Below are positions 9,901 to 16,771 of a stretch of DNA of 33,190 nt, piece after piece. A model generated the notes under the pieces. That model was not told the DNA's origin, ran no database searches, and was given only the letters and a program-made list of their open reading frames with translations. Every line of letters starts with the position of its first letter. The first letter of the stretch is position 1. Both the position numbers and the translations under genes were made by a program. Location: assembly GCA_964535295.1 (NCBI GenBank), contig CAZHUW010000010.1, positions 1-33,190 of the forward strand, in the 5' to 3' direction. The stretch is from SB21 sp964535295. Its GTDB lineage: Bacteria; CLD3; SB21.

Positions 9901-10128
9901 ATCCTGCAGGTCAAAATGCCCGTCCCCGGTCGTTTGCGCTTTATCAGGAGTTTCTTTTTGAAATTGGACCCGCAATGCCAACACGTTTACCGTTCCGGTA
10001 GAAATGTTTTTTTTAAGAATTTCTTGTGGGATTGTTTTCTGAAGGTATAATTTTTTGTCCTGCGCGCCCTGGGGAAATACGGGCGAAGCAAAAACAAAGA
10101 AGATGTGTAGAAATAGGACCGTTTTCAT
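6988..10128 (-). CDS. secreted M6-metalloprotease-like protein with FG-GAP repeats and type IX sorting domain; zinc site lost
   Basis: About 1046 residues with a signal peptide (KTVLFLHIFFVFASPVFPQ). The first half has the immune-inhibitor-A/M6 layout: a LFHAGSGED segment, LGMPDLFNT, PWTKIYMGWADP, the EYFLVENKQRD strand and GLLIWHIDEN. Where active M6 enzymes have HEFGH before LGLPDLY, this protein has ANFGS (9337-9351), so both histidines and the glutamate are missing and hydrolysis is unlikely. The second half carries FG-GAP/VCBS propeller repeats (LADLDNDGKLD, LADIDGNGDLE, IADLNGDGKTD, LDIDNDGDTE). The last 85 or so residues (YNYPNPARGTETTIRY, then IFDIAGDLV and GVYLAQI) form a type A sorting domain of the type IX secretion system. 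It is probably displayed or released outside the cell. ATG 10128 is given; TTG 10137 has better GGAG spacing and adds three residues. porV lies upstream behind a terminator. Confidence 0.85.
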   Translation of the reverse strand: MKTVLFLHIFFVFASPVFPQGAQDKKLYLQKTIPQEILKKNISTGTVNVLALRVQFQKETPDKAQTTGDGHFDLQDLRSVRQIDPAPHNKRYFEDQLLAMKNYFEDVSDGKLNINYTVKPDGDTAAYTLTKLMEYYGIRGTQQARDQRLAEFFADAVTLADQTDNIDFSNYDYVILFHAGSGEDFSLENSTTADLSSRFVSLDLLQSRFGEDYQGVPVDGGSFAIKGGVVVPETESQSFINPIFGTEDLREIGLSGILIANFGSQLGMPDLFNTQTGTPGIGVFGLEDQGAVNGDGLIPAEPDPWTKIYMGWADPVIVSDSFDVHLQPRKIAGQNTILKIPINSSEYFLVENKQRDVIANALSPEIISRFDTINNSDGTTSIDTAYLAGVTRSDTTKVITHIDEYDNGLPGNGLLIWHIDENVIDQSLESNSINNDIKRRGIRVVEGSGSQDIGFGFPGLFGTAIGSGDKFDYFYKGNEGFAFYNNKVDSVFFTPVSIPNSLSNDRANSGIFITQISSPQSVMTFNLRTGLLQKGFPRYAGFQISTNSLKFGDLAGDTKNEIVAAGRDGKVYAWNYSGEKVIANALTSIYHGLGEDSTDYPIAQFADAEDSILYSPALADLDNDGKLDAISVSKSGKVYAWKAADNDVNGFADSLFIYSSGEEFTTDPVVNDLDKIIIGTKNGKILVVNETGSLAGTAVLSGEVLNIAVVNNDTVVAVTTNGVYSVNTGAFTATQIDILSSVVGASVVIGDILQNGGMNAVVINGNEMLSYLHNLPGFPVLLPEVIHSSPSLADIDGNGDLEIIFAGRNKIYAYNSNGTWATNFPITIDAVRPVGDILSSVLIADLNGDGKTDLAVGAPNGNVYAFEANGKSLPGFPLATGKPIVSTPAILDIDNDGDTEFAVSSEDGFVYVWDLTTAYDDTKVKWGQFAHDGQNSSQNREQNTIIAVEGDLIPKKSAYNYPNPARGTETTIRYFLTESAKVKINIFDIAGDLVQTLEGTGIAQTDNEVSWNLKKIQSGVYLAQITARSTVSNKKTTRMIKIAITK

Positions 10129-10174
10129 GCCGTTCAAACAGACTCCGCTTTCAAAAAAAGATTGTACAAATATT

Positions 10175-10217
10175 AAAAAAAAACCGAATCAGCTCCATGA
10201 CGGAATTGATCCGGTTT
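10175..10217 (-). terminator. rho-independent terminator after porV
   Basis: On the minus strand an 11-pair stem (10207-10217 with 10181-10191, one G-U pair) with a 15-nt loop is followed by a run of nine T (10183 down to 10175). It lies 23 bp after the porV stop and should separate porV from the M6-like gene, at least partly. Confidence 0.8.
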
Positions 10218-10239
10218 AAAATACAGAACTTTTTTCAAT

Positions 10240-11325
10240 TTAGAAAGTTAAACCAATGCTGTAGAACTGCGACCCGTCACGCGGATTGAAATTATCGCCC
10301 AGATTGGTCGTGTACGCAAAGTCGATCCTGAACAGCGAGTACTTGATGCCGGCGCCGAAATTAAGATCGTATAATTTGCCCGCAAAATCCAGCGAAGCAC
10401 CGCTTCGAAGCGCGAGAAAATCCGAATAGGAGTATTCTGCGCCGAAGTTATGTCCTAACCGATGCCAGCCGTTATCCACCCACGTCGTAAATACGGCTTT
10501 GTATAAAGGGTCCGCGCCGTTCTTCCGCCCGCGAACAATTTGCCGATTGATCTCATAAGCGACAAGAACATTATTATACTCGGATTTATATACGGGATAT
10601 GAGACGCCAACACGCATATTGGTCGGCAGGGGGTCGGACTGGTCCTCATCGGCATAAGCGATCTCAGGACCGATATTGGCCAGGCTTGCGCCAAAGGTCA
10701 GATCTTTGAAAAAGAAATTCTTTTTCATTACACCGATATCGATCGCTACGGAACTGCCAATCCCTTTCTCATTTTCTGAGGTCGATATGGCTTTGTTCGA
10801 TAACTGGCTATAAATAAATTTTAGATTCCCGCCGACACCCAGATCCGGACTCAATTTCATCGCATACGTACCGCCAAAAGCGAGATCAAAACTAGTGAGG
10901 GTCCCCGTCGGATTTCCCAAAGCATCCGTTCCAACTTGTTCCCCAAGATTCAGAAAAGTGAAATTGAATCCGACAACGCCAAAATCATTGATATTCCAAA
11001 TGATCGATCCATAGTCATAAAAAATATCATTCAAGTTGAATTGCGGAAGCCAATTGACGTGCATGAATTGAACATTTCTCGGCTGATCGGGGGTTGTAAT
11101 AAATCCGACAGCCCCGGGATTCCAGTAGATCGCATTCGCATCGTTAGCGGTGGACACACCGGTTTCACCCATACCGTTATGGCGGGCTCCCGGAGGGATC
11201 AATAGAAAGAGTACGCCGGCCTCACTTGTTTGAGCCGAAGTTTGATTCATTGGCGCCATCTGTGTGAAAAAGAACAAACTGAGCGCCAAACTTATGTGAA
11301 AATGTTTTTTTACGATCGCAGACAT
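10240..11325 (-). CDS. porV: PorV/PorQ-family outer-membrane protein (type IX secretion)
   Basis: The 361-residue product starts with a signal peptide (SAIVKKHFHISLALSLFFF, cleavage near TSAQ) and the PorV/UPF0164 signature: LLIPPGARHNGMGETGVS followed by DANAIYWNPGAVGF. The remainder alternates short beta strands typical of a FadL-like barrel and ends in ...SIGLTF with a C-terminal aromatic. Family knowledge: PorV is an outer-membrane partner that delivers cargo with C-terminal sorting domains to the PorU attachment complex. The neighbour immediately downstream is such a cargo, which fits. I set the start at ATG 11325 because AGGGAGG lies 9 nt upstream; a TTG at 11361 lacks any binding site. 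Two sigma70-type promoters lie upstream. PorV versus a general PorV/PorQ paralog cannot be decided from one genome window. Confidence 0.85.
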   Translation of the reverse strand: MSAIVKKHFHISLALSLFFFTQMAPMNQTSAQTSEAGVLFLLIPPGARHNGMGETGVSTANDANAIYWNPGAVGFITTPDQPRNVQFMHVNWLPQFNLNDIFYDYGSIIWNINDFGVVGFNFTFLNLGEQVGTDALGNPTGTLTSFDLAFGGTYAMKLSPDLGVGGNLKFIYSQLSNKAISTSENEKGIGSSVAIDIGVMKKNFFFKDLTFGASLANIGPEIAYADEDQSDPLPTNMRVGVSYPVYKSEYNNVLVAYEINRQIVRGRKNGADPLYKAVFTTWVDNGWHRLGHNFGAEYSYSDFLALRSGASLDFAGKLYDLNFGAGIKYSLFRIDFAYTTNLGDNFNPRDGSQFYSIGLTF

Positions 11326-11459
11326 AAATAAATACCTCCCTGGAATAACAAATAATTTCAAAGCTTAATGAAAACAGCTCTAACAATAGTTACGATAGAT
11401 ACGGATCCTTTCGTTGAGTGAAGTAACATATGCAGTTCTGAAATTTATCGCAAGCTGAA

Positions 11460-11490
11460 TCTCTGAAAATTGTAACCTTTTCATCAGAGA
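11460..11490. promoter_or_regulatory. inverted repeat over the proximal porV promoter, possible operator
   Basis: TCTCTGA (11460-11466) and TCAGAGA (11484-11490) form a perfect 7-bp inverted repeat with a 17-bp spacer. The arms flank the -10 box of the proximal porV promoter, one in the initiation region and one in the -10/-35 spacer. A dimeric regulator could bind here; in a transcript from the distal promoter it could instead form a hairpin. Confidence 0.4.
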
Positions 11491-11497
11491 CTTTCAA
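11469..11497 (-). promoter_or_regulatory. sigma70-type promoter, proximal, porV
   Basis: On the minus strand TTGAAA (11497-11492) and TACAAT (11474-11469) are separated by exactly 17 bp, a near-consensus promoter. The transcript would start about 140 nt before the porV ATG. Confidence 0.6.
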
Positions 11498-11595
11498 GAT
11501 GTTTGATCGATCCTTAATTCTAATTCCGTATCAAATTCCGATCAAAAACTCCTTTTGAGGTTCACGCGGTTTATGGGAAGGATAAACAACTATTA

Positions 11596-11624
11596 AATAT
11601 ACACATTTGATCCGATTCAGTCAA
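11596..11624 (-). promoter_or_regulatory. sigma70-type promoter, distal, porV
   Basis: On the minus strand TTGACT (11624-11619) and TATATT (11601-11596) are separated by exactly 17 bp. This is the best promoter match in the window and would give a leader of about 260 nt. Confidence 0.65.
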
Positions 11625-11705
11625 GAAATTCGTTTATATCTTTGTTTTTTCAAATTTTTCTGGAGGATTCCAGATCATTTTGCCCCAAAGTATGCTAAAA
11701 TTGTC

Positions 11706-11734
11706 TTGCTTAAATAGCCTTCAAATAATATATT
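11706..11734 (+). promoter_or_regulatory. sigma70-type promoter for pyrB
   Basis: TTGCTT (11706-11711) and TATATT (11729-11734) are separated by 17 bp. Transcription would start about 38 nt before the pyrB ATG. No attenuator-like hairpin with a T run is visible in that short leader. Confidence 0.55.
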
Positions 11735-11778
11735 CTCAAGGTTTTTGAAGAAATCAGATCATAACATCCGGGTACTAA

Positions 11779-12699
11779 ATGGAGCTTAAGAGCCGTCATT
11801 TGCTGGGCCTGAAGGGCATGAGCAAAGAAGAGATCGAACTGATCCTGGAAACGGCCGTTTCTTTTAAAGAAGTTCTCAATCGTCCGGTCAAAAAAGTTCC
11901 AACCTTGCAGGGCTTTACTATTGTTAACTTATTTTTCGAGCCCTCCACGCGAACACGCATTTCATTCGAATTAGCTCAAAAACGACTTTCCGCGGATACG
12001 ATTAATTTTGCTTCTTCAGGAAGCAGTACATCTAAAGGCGAAACGCTAAAAGACACGGCCCAAAATATCGAATCCATGAAGATCGATATGGTGGTTATCC
12101 GGCACGCATCGGCAGGTGCGCCTGCGTTTTTATCGGAACGCCTCAAATCGAACATCATTAACGCCGGTGACGGGCAGCACGAACATCCGACGCAGGGCCT
12201 TCTGGATATTTTCACGTTAAAAGAAAAATTTGGTGAGATCAAAGGATTACACGTGGTCATTCTGGGTGACATCACGCACAGCCGTGTGGCCAGATCCAAT
12301 ATATACGGTTTAAAAGCGCTGGGCGCCGATGTGGCCGTATGCGGACCGCCTACTTTAATTCCGCGTAATCTGGCCGATCTTGGCGTGAAAGTGTATCACC
12401 ACCTGAATGAAGCCATTCAAAACGCAGACGCACTAAATGTGCTCAGGATACAACTGGAAAGACAAACCTCCGGCCTCTTTCCGTCTGTAAGAGAATATCA
12501 TCAGACCTTCGGCGTCACAAAGGAAAAATTAGAAAAATCAAAAAAAACCATCACCATTATGCATCCGGGGCCTATCAATCGAGGCGTTGAGCTCGACAGC
12601 GATGTGGCCGACAGCGAACATTCGGTGATCCTGGATCAGGTTCTCAATGGTGTCGCCGTGCGTATGGCGGTTCTCTATCTTCTCAGTTCCAAAAAATAA
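11779..12699 (+). CDS. pyrB: aspartate carbamoyltransferase catalytic subunit
   Basis: The 306-residue product has all the hallmarks of the catalytic chain: the carbamoyl-phosphate loop EPSTRTRISFE (STRTR at 56-60), the mobile-loop lysine in SSTSKGET (Lys86), DGQHEHPTQG (HPTQ at 136-139), GDITHSRVARSN and the C-terminal HPGPINRGVE. It joins carbamoyl phosphate and aspartate in the second step of pyrimidine synthesis, in the cytoplasm. No regulatory subunit gene pyrI and no pyrC follow; instead rmlB begins 13 bp downstream, so pyrB and rmlB probably share a transcript. The ATG lacks a strong ribosome binding site. Confidence 0.97.
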   Translation: MELKSRHLLGLKGMSKEEIELILETAVSFKEVLNRPVKKVPTLQGFTIVNLFFEPSTRTRISFELAQKRLSADTINFASSGSSTSKGETLKDTAQNIESMKIDMVVIRHASAGAPAFLSERLKSNIINAGDGQHEHPTQGLLDIFTLKEKFGEIKGLHVVILGDITHSRVARSNIYGLKALGADVAVCGPPTLIPRNLADLGVKVYHHLNEAIQNADALNVLRIQLERQTSGLFPSVREYHQTFGVTKEKLEKSKKTITIMHPGPINRGVELDSDVADSEHSVILDQVLNGVAVRMAVLYLLSSKK

Positions 12700-12712
12700 G
12701 AAGGAGTATTGC

Positions 12713-13723
12713 GTGCAGTCTTTGTTGGTGACCGGCGGAGCCGGATTTATCGGAAGTAACTTCGTTCGTTACATGCTGAAGAAATACCCTTCTTACCGGA
12801 TCATCGTATTGGATGCGCTGACCTACGCCGGCAATCGTGAAAACCTTGCCGACCTTGAAAAGAACCCCCGCTATATGTTCTATCACGGCAATATCTGTGA
12901 CCGCGCCGTTGTTGATAATTTGGTTTCAAATGTGGACGCTGTGATTAACTTTGCCGCCGAAACACACGTGGATCGCTCTATACATGAAGCCGACTCATTT
13001 GTTCAGACCGATGTACTTGGAACTTTGATCCTTCTGGAAGCAGCCAAGAAATACAAGATCGAACGTTATCTCCAGATCTCAACCGATGAAGTATATGGAT
13101 CCATCGAGGACGGCGCTTTCACGGAAGAACACCCGCTGGCTCCCAACAACCCTTATTCCTCAAGCAAGGCCGGAGGCGACATGATGGTACGCGCGCACTA
13201 CAAAACGTACGGCACGCCGACCTTGATTACCCGCGCGTCCAATAATTATGGCCCTTTTCAGTATCCGGAAAAACTCATTCCTTTTTTTGTCACCAATGCG
13301 ATCGATAATATGCCGCTTCCTCTTTATGGGGACGGAATGAATGTGCGCGATTGGCTTTATGTTGAGGACCATTGCGAAGGTGTCGACTACGTACTTCATC
13401 ACGGCCAAATCGGGGAAACCTATAATATCGGCGGGGGGAATGAAAAAACGAATATCGAGATCACCAATATTATTCTGAAAAAATTGAATAAGCCCGATTC
13501 GCTTATCAAAAAAGTCGCCGACCGCCCGGGCCATGACCGTCGTTATGCAGTTGACACACGGAAAGTCGAGAAACTGGGGTGGAAACCTAAGTATCGATTT
13601 GAGGATGCGATTGCTGAAACCATCGGCTGGTATGTGCAGAACGAACCCTGGTGGCGTAAGATTAAAGAAAAACAAAAGGCTTATCAGGAATTTCTCAAGA
13701 AAAACTATGAAGACCGAAAATAA
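12713..13723 (+). CDS. rmlB: dTDP-glucose 4,6-dehydratase
   Basis: The 336-residue extended short-chain dehydrogenase begins with the NAD-binding TGGAGFIGS (7-15), then DALTYAGN, the catalytic STDEVYG (Thr124, Asp125, Glu126) and the YSSSK pair (Tyr148, Lys152), all as in RmlB/RfbB. It converts dTDP-glucose to dTDP-4-keto-6-deoxyglucose for rhamnose and other deoxysugars of surface polysaccharides. I use GTG 12713 because AAGGAG lies 8 nt upstream; an in-frame ATG at 12647 lies inside pyrB and would add 22 residues with no resemblance to the family. rmlA, rmlC and rmlD are not in the window. Confidence 0.95.
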   Translation: MQSLLVTGGAGFIGSNFVRYMLKKYPSYRIIVLDALTYAGNRENLADLEKNPRYMFYHGNICDRAVVDNLVSNVDAVINFAAETHVDRSIHEADSFVQTDVLGTLILLEAAKKYKIERYLQISTDEVYGSIEDGAFTEEHPLAPNNPYSSSKAGGDMMVRAHYKTYGTPTLITRASNNYGPFQYPEKLIPFFVTNAIDNMPLPLYGDGMNVRDWLYVEDHCEGVDYVLHHGQIGETYNIGGGNEKTNIEITNIILKKLNKPDSLIKKVADRPGHDRRYAVDTRKVEKLGWKPKYRFEDAIAETIGWYVQNEPWWRKIKEKQKAYQEFLKKNYEDRK

Positions 13724-13757
13724 TTGATTATATATTTACTATCATATAGATATCATT

Positions 13758-14228
13758 ATGGCCGAATCAAAACAAAAAACATTAGAAGATCTGATCAAAA
13801 GCGTCGAGATATTCGACGGTCTTGAAACACGGGATATCAATAAGGTTCTGAAAGTTGCCTCAGGGAAGAAGTACGAAAAAGATGAAGTTATTTTCAAAGA
13901 AGGTGCCTTGGGAGATTGTTTTTATTTGATCATAGAAGGTAGCGTACGAATCGAAAAAATTGTCCAGGGCGGTAAAATAGAACCGGTTGCGACACTCGCA
14001 ACCGGTGATTATTTTGGTGAAATGTCTCTGCTGGACGGTCAACCGCGCTCCGCTTCCGTGATCGCCAACGAAACCAGTAAATTATTGGAGGTCAAGAACA
14101 GCCAATTCATCAAGATTGTCATGAACGATGATAGTTTCGCCCGGAAAGTGTTGTGGGCCTTTTGTATGACGTTTGCCAAAAGATTACGCGCAACGAACCA
14201 GCTACTCGGCCAGTTCGCAAAAAAATAA
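13758..14228 (+). CDS. stand-alone cyclic-nucleotide-binding domain protein
   Basis: The 156 residues consist almost entirely of one CRP/FNR-type effector domain: LEDLIKSVEIFDGL at the start, VIFKEGALGDCFYLIIEGSV strands, and a phosphate-binding cassette GDYFGEMSLLDGQPRSAS with Arg97 in the usual cAMP-phosphate position. No helix-turn-helix follows, so it is not a transcription factor by itself. Its C-terminal helix TFAKRLRATNQLLGQF resembles the equivalent TISSRLRQTNDQIIDSF of the cyclic-nucleotide histidine kinase encoded 1 kb away, which suggests a shared ancestor or partnership. It starts 34 bp after rmlB in an AT-rich gap, and its stop codon directly abuts the stop of the convergent PorV-like gene. 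Confidence 0.88.
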   Translation: MAESKQKTLEDLIKSVEIFDGLETRDINKVLKVASGKKYEKDEVIFKEGALGDCFYLIIEGSVRIEKIVQGGKIEPVATLATGDYFGEMSLLDGQPRSASVIANETSKLLEVKNSQFIKIVMNDDSFARKVLWAFCMTFAKRLRATNQLLGQFAKK

Positions 14229-15158
14229 CTATTCAAATGCCAGAGCTGCGCTAATACGGTGAGTAGCGCCAAGAGAATTTGAAAATGGCATATACCCGTA
14301 ATCGATACTGACCCGCCGTACCTTCACCCCAATTCCTGCAGATATTCCTCTTGCTTCATAACCAAATTGATATCCCGCGCGCACATAGTAAGTATTCTTA
14401 TATCCGTATTCAGTTCCAAAATGCATCCTTGTGTTTTCAGCGAACGGCTTTTCCACATCTGCGGCAACCGACCACTCATTACTTGATCGCGTATTCGGAA
14501 GTATATGGTATAGTGAACCCAGTCGTATAGTAGTTGGCAACGTAACTTTTTCATTTACAAATTTACCGGAGAAGCCGACGTTGGATAGCATAAGTCCTAC
14601 GCGCCAGCGGCGATCCATATCCGGATTGTCATAGACATATTTGATATCGTACCACGCTCCAAAATCTACTGCAAAAGCGGATACGCTGCTTTGAATACGT
14701 TCATACACATATTTCCCCGTCATACCAAGCGACAACCGGTCATTCATTTTTCGCGCATAGGAAATACCTAATGCCAGATCATGTGATGAAAAAATAGCGG
14801 TTGGGTTTTCGGAAGGAATATCGCGTTGTTCGATGTCGTCGACTCCCGTGGATATATAGTGCAGTGCAAAAGCGTTGTTACCATATACAAATTTAGCGGC
14901 GGCGAAATTATGCTGAATTCCGCCGATCCAACGGTTGTAGGTAAATGCGGCATCGTGGGAATTCGACCGGATCAGCCCGGCGGGATTCCAAAATGCCGCC
15001 GTCGCATCCGTACTGGAAACCGTAGCGGCTTCACCCATGCCGGCAGCACGCCCGCCAATCCCGATTTTCAGGAAAGCAAAACCCGTTTCTCCGGATCCCG
15101 CAGCAAGCGATACGGAGTAAAGAAAAAAAAATGATACGATCAGAAAATATTTTTTCAT
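14229..15158 (-). CDS. PorV/PorQ-family outer-membrane protein (second copy)
   Basis: The 309-residue product has a signal peptide (KKYFLIVSFFFLYSVSLAAG) and the PorV/PorQ N-terminal signature FLKIGIGGRAAGMGEAATVSS followed by STDATAAFWNPAGL. The rest is a beta-rich barrel ending in SAALAFE. It resembles the product of 10240-11325 in layout but is shorter and clearly diverged. Such paralogs occur in several copies per genome in FCB bacteria, and only some are dedicated to type IX secretion. Its ATG overlaps the TGA of the preceding histidine kinase (ATGA), implying translational coupling. It is the last gene of a five-gene minus-strand run and abuts the stop of the convergent cyclic-nucleotide-binding gene with no gap. 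Confidence 0.82.
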   Translation of the reverse strand: MKKYFLIVSFFFLYSVSLAAGSGETGFAFLKIGIGGRAAGMGEAATVSSTDATAAFWNPAGLIRSNSHDAAFTYNRWIGGIQHNFAAAKFVYGNNAFALHYISTGVDDIEQRDIPSENPTAIFSSHDLALGISYARKMNDRLSLGMTGKYVYERIQSSVSAFAVDFGAWYDIKYVYDNPDMDRRWRVGLMLSNVGFSGKFVNEKVTLPTTIRLGSLYHILPNTRSSNEWSVAADVEKPFAENTRMHFGTEYGYKNTYYVRAGYQFGYEARGISAGIGVKVRRVSIDYGYMPFSNSLGATHRISAALAFE

Positions 15159-16765
15159 TTATTTTCAACAACCAGCGGAAACGTCATGACAAACCGGGTG
15201 CCTCCTCCTTGATGGCTTTGAGCCTCAATCTTGCCGTTGTGAGCCTCCACAATGCTTTTAACAATAGGTAAACCAAGTCCGGTTCCGTGCGACTTAGTAG
15301 TCACGAAAGGATCAAAAATTCGCGGCAATATTTGTTGAGAAATTCCCGGTCCGTTATCGGTTATTACGATAGAGAGTTGCCGGCTTTCAAGTTGGGCAAA
15401 AATTTCAATGGCTCCATTCGGTTTTGGAACGGCATCGCACGCATTGATCAACAGATTGTAAAAAGCGCGGCTGATTTTATCTGAATCAAACGGATATTGG
15501 ATCGTCGGAGGGATCTGCGCTGTCAATTTAATGCCGTTGGTTTTCAAACGGTTTTCGATCAACTGCAATACCGTATTGAAGATATCCGATAGCGGCCATT
15601 CCTTACGATTCAGTTTGGTCTCGCCTTGCGCGAAGAAAAGCACTTCCTGAGACATGGAAATCATTAGGTTGGAACTAGTGAGAATCTTGCCGACGTAATC
15701 CTTTGCCTCCGTAATTTCGTTCGTTTTCAAAACGAATTTGGCGTAATTATCAATAACCGATAAAAGGTTCTTAAAATCGTGAAGAATTGAACTTGATACT
15801 TTACCGACGGCAGAAAGTTTTTCCGTCATGAGCATCTGTTTTCTCAGATTCATATTCTTCAGCGTGATCGCGACGTATGAGCACAACGTACTTACAAACG
15901 CCTCATCGTCGCTCGCCCATTTTTGCGTTGAGTTGCTTTTGATGACCATAAATCCTTTGACCGTACGATCGTCCACCACCGGCGCCACCATCAAACTCAC
16001 GGTGCCTTTCCAAAAACCAGCCGGTTCAGCATTTTTGTAATTCTCGAGTTTTGAGAAATCGTTGACCTGCATAGTTTTCTTAATCTGCGCCAGATTGGTA
16101 TAAACAGATCCGGACACCGGCTGATTTTGAAGCGCACCTCGCCCGTCCATGAAAACGGCCTCTTCCGATGTTTTTTCATACAAAAAGAATTTCACATCAT
16201 CGCAGACAATTTGGTCTTTTACGATCACCGGCGCCAGTTTAAATAAAGTACGCTCTTCGGAATCCGCGGCCAATGTTTTGCTGAATTCAAACAATGCCTG
16301 AAAACGTCCGATCTGTTTCTGTTGATTCTTTTCTCGTTCAAGGAAACTGTCTATGATCTGATCGTTGGTCTGCCTGAGCCGGGAACTGATCGTTTTCAGA
16401 ATATTCAGCGCGATCTGCGGTTCTTCCAGCATCATTTGTGTGAAATCTTTTTTTGGAATCAGGCCTACTTCGCACTCTTCTACGGCCATGATCCGGGCGG
16501 ATCGCGGCGCATCTTCCAAAAGGGACATTTCGCCGAAGAAATCCCCTCCGCTGCGTTCGGCCAATACGAGTTCTTTCCCTTCGTCCGAAATTTTGGTCAC
16601 TTTGACCTTTCCCGAGACGAGAAGATAAAGCGTCTCACCGTGAACTCCTTCTTCGATCAGGGGCGTATCTTTGCCGAATCGTTTGATGATGATAAAGGAT
16701 TTCAGATGTTCAAAATGCGCGTCTGAAAGACCTTCAAAAAGCTTGTTGGAACGTAGTCTGTCCAT
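15155..16765 (-). CDS. cyclic-nucleotide-binding GAF histidine kinase
   Basis: The 536-residue soluble protein has an N-terminal cyclic-nucleotide-binding domain (about 1-135; cassette FGEMSLLEDAPRSA at 77-90 with Arg88), a linker helix, a GAF-like domain (about 155-305), and a complete kinase core. The H-box is SILHDFKNLLSVI with His329 in the HDFKN variant. The N-box is FYNLLINACDAV, followed by DNGPGI (470-475), DPFVTT and HGTGLGLPIV (493-502). It has no membrane segment, so it should sense a cytoplasmic nucleotide. No response regulator lies nearby. It begins 6 bp after the carboxypeptidase gene and overlaps the PorV-like gene by four bases, so its expression is tied to envelope genes. 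Confidence 0.92.
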   Translation of the reverse strand: MDRLRSNKLFEGLSDAHFEHLKSFIIIKRFGKDTPLIEEGVHGETLYLLVSGKVKVTKISDEGKELVLAERSGGDFFGEMSLLEDAPRSARIMAVEECEVGLIPKKDFTQMMLEEPQIALNILKTISSRLRQTNDQIIDSFLEREKNQQKQIGRFQALFEFSKTLAADSEERTLFKLAPVIVKDQIVCDDVKFFLYEKTSEEAVFMDGRGALQNQPVSGSVYTNLAQIKKTMQVNDFSKLENYKNAEPAGFWKGTVSLMVAPVVDDRTVKGFMVIKSNSTQKWASDDEAFVSTLCSYVAITLKNMNLRKQMLMTEKLSAVGKVSSSILHDFKNLLSVIDNYAKFVLKTNEITEAKDYVGKILTSSNLMISMSQEVLFFAQGETKLNRKEWPLSDIFNTVLQLIENRLKTNGIKLTAQIPPTIQYPFDSDKISRAFYNLLINACDAVPKPNGAIEIFAQLESRQLSIVITDNGPGISQQILPRIFDPFVTTKSHGTGLGLPIVKSIVEAHNGKIEAQSHQGGGTRFVMTFPLVVENK

Positions 16766-16771
16766 AGAATT

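Larger units (their letters stand above)
11326..11778. other. divergent intergenic region porV/pyrB, 453 bp without a gene
   Basis: No convincing reading frame lies here. It is AT-rich and holds two promoters facing porV, an inverted repeat around the nearer one, and a promoter facing pyrB. The long porV leader (about 260 nt from the distal promoter) contains no riboswitch I recognise. Confidence 0.7.

Noticed and set aside
11326..11361. TTG 11361 as an earlier start for porV.
   Set aside because: AGGGAGG lies at the right distance from ATG 11325 and inside the proposed extension, so initiation at the ATG is far more likely.
12647..12712. An in-frame ATG 22 codons upstream of rmlB, inside pyrB.
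   Set aside because: AAGGAG directly precedes GTG 12713, and the family's NAD-binding motif begins right after that codon; the upstream extension has no homology.
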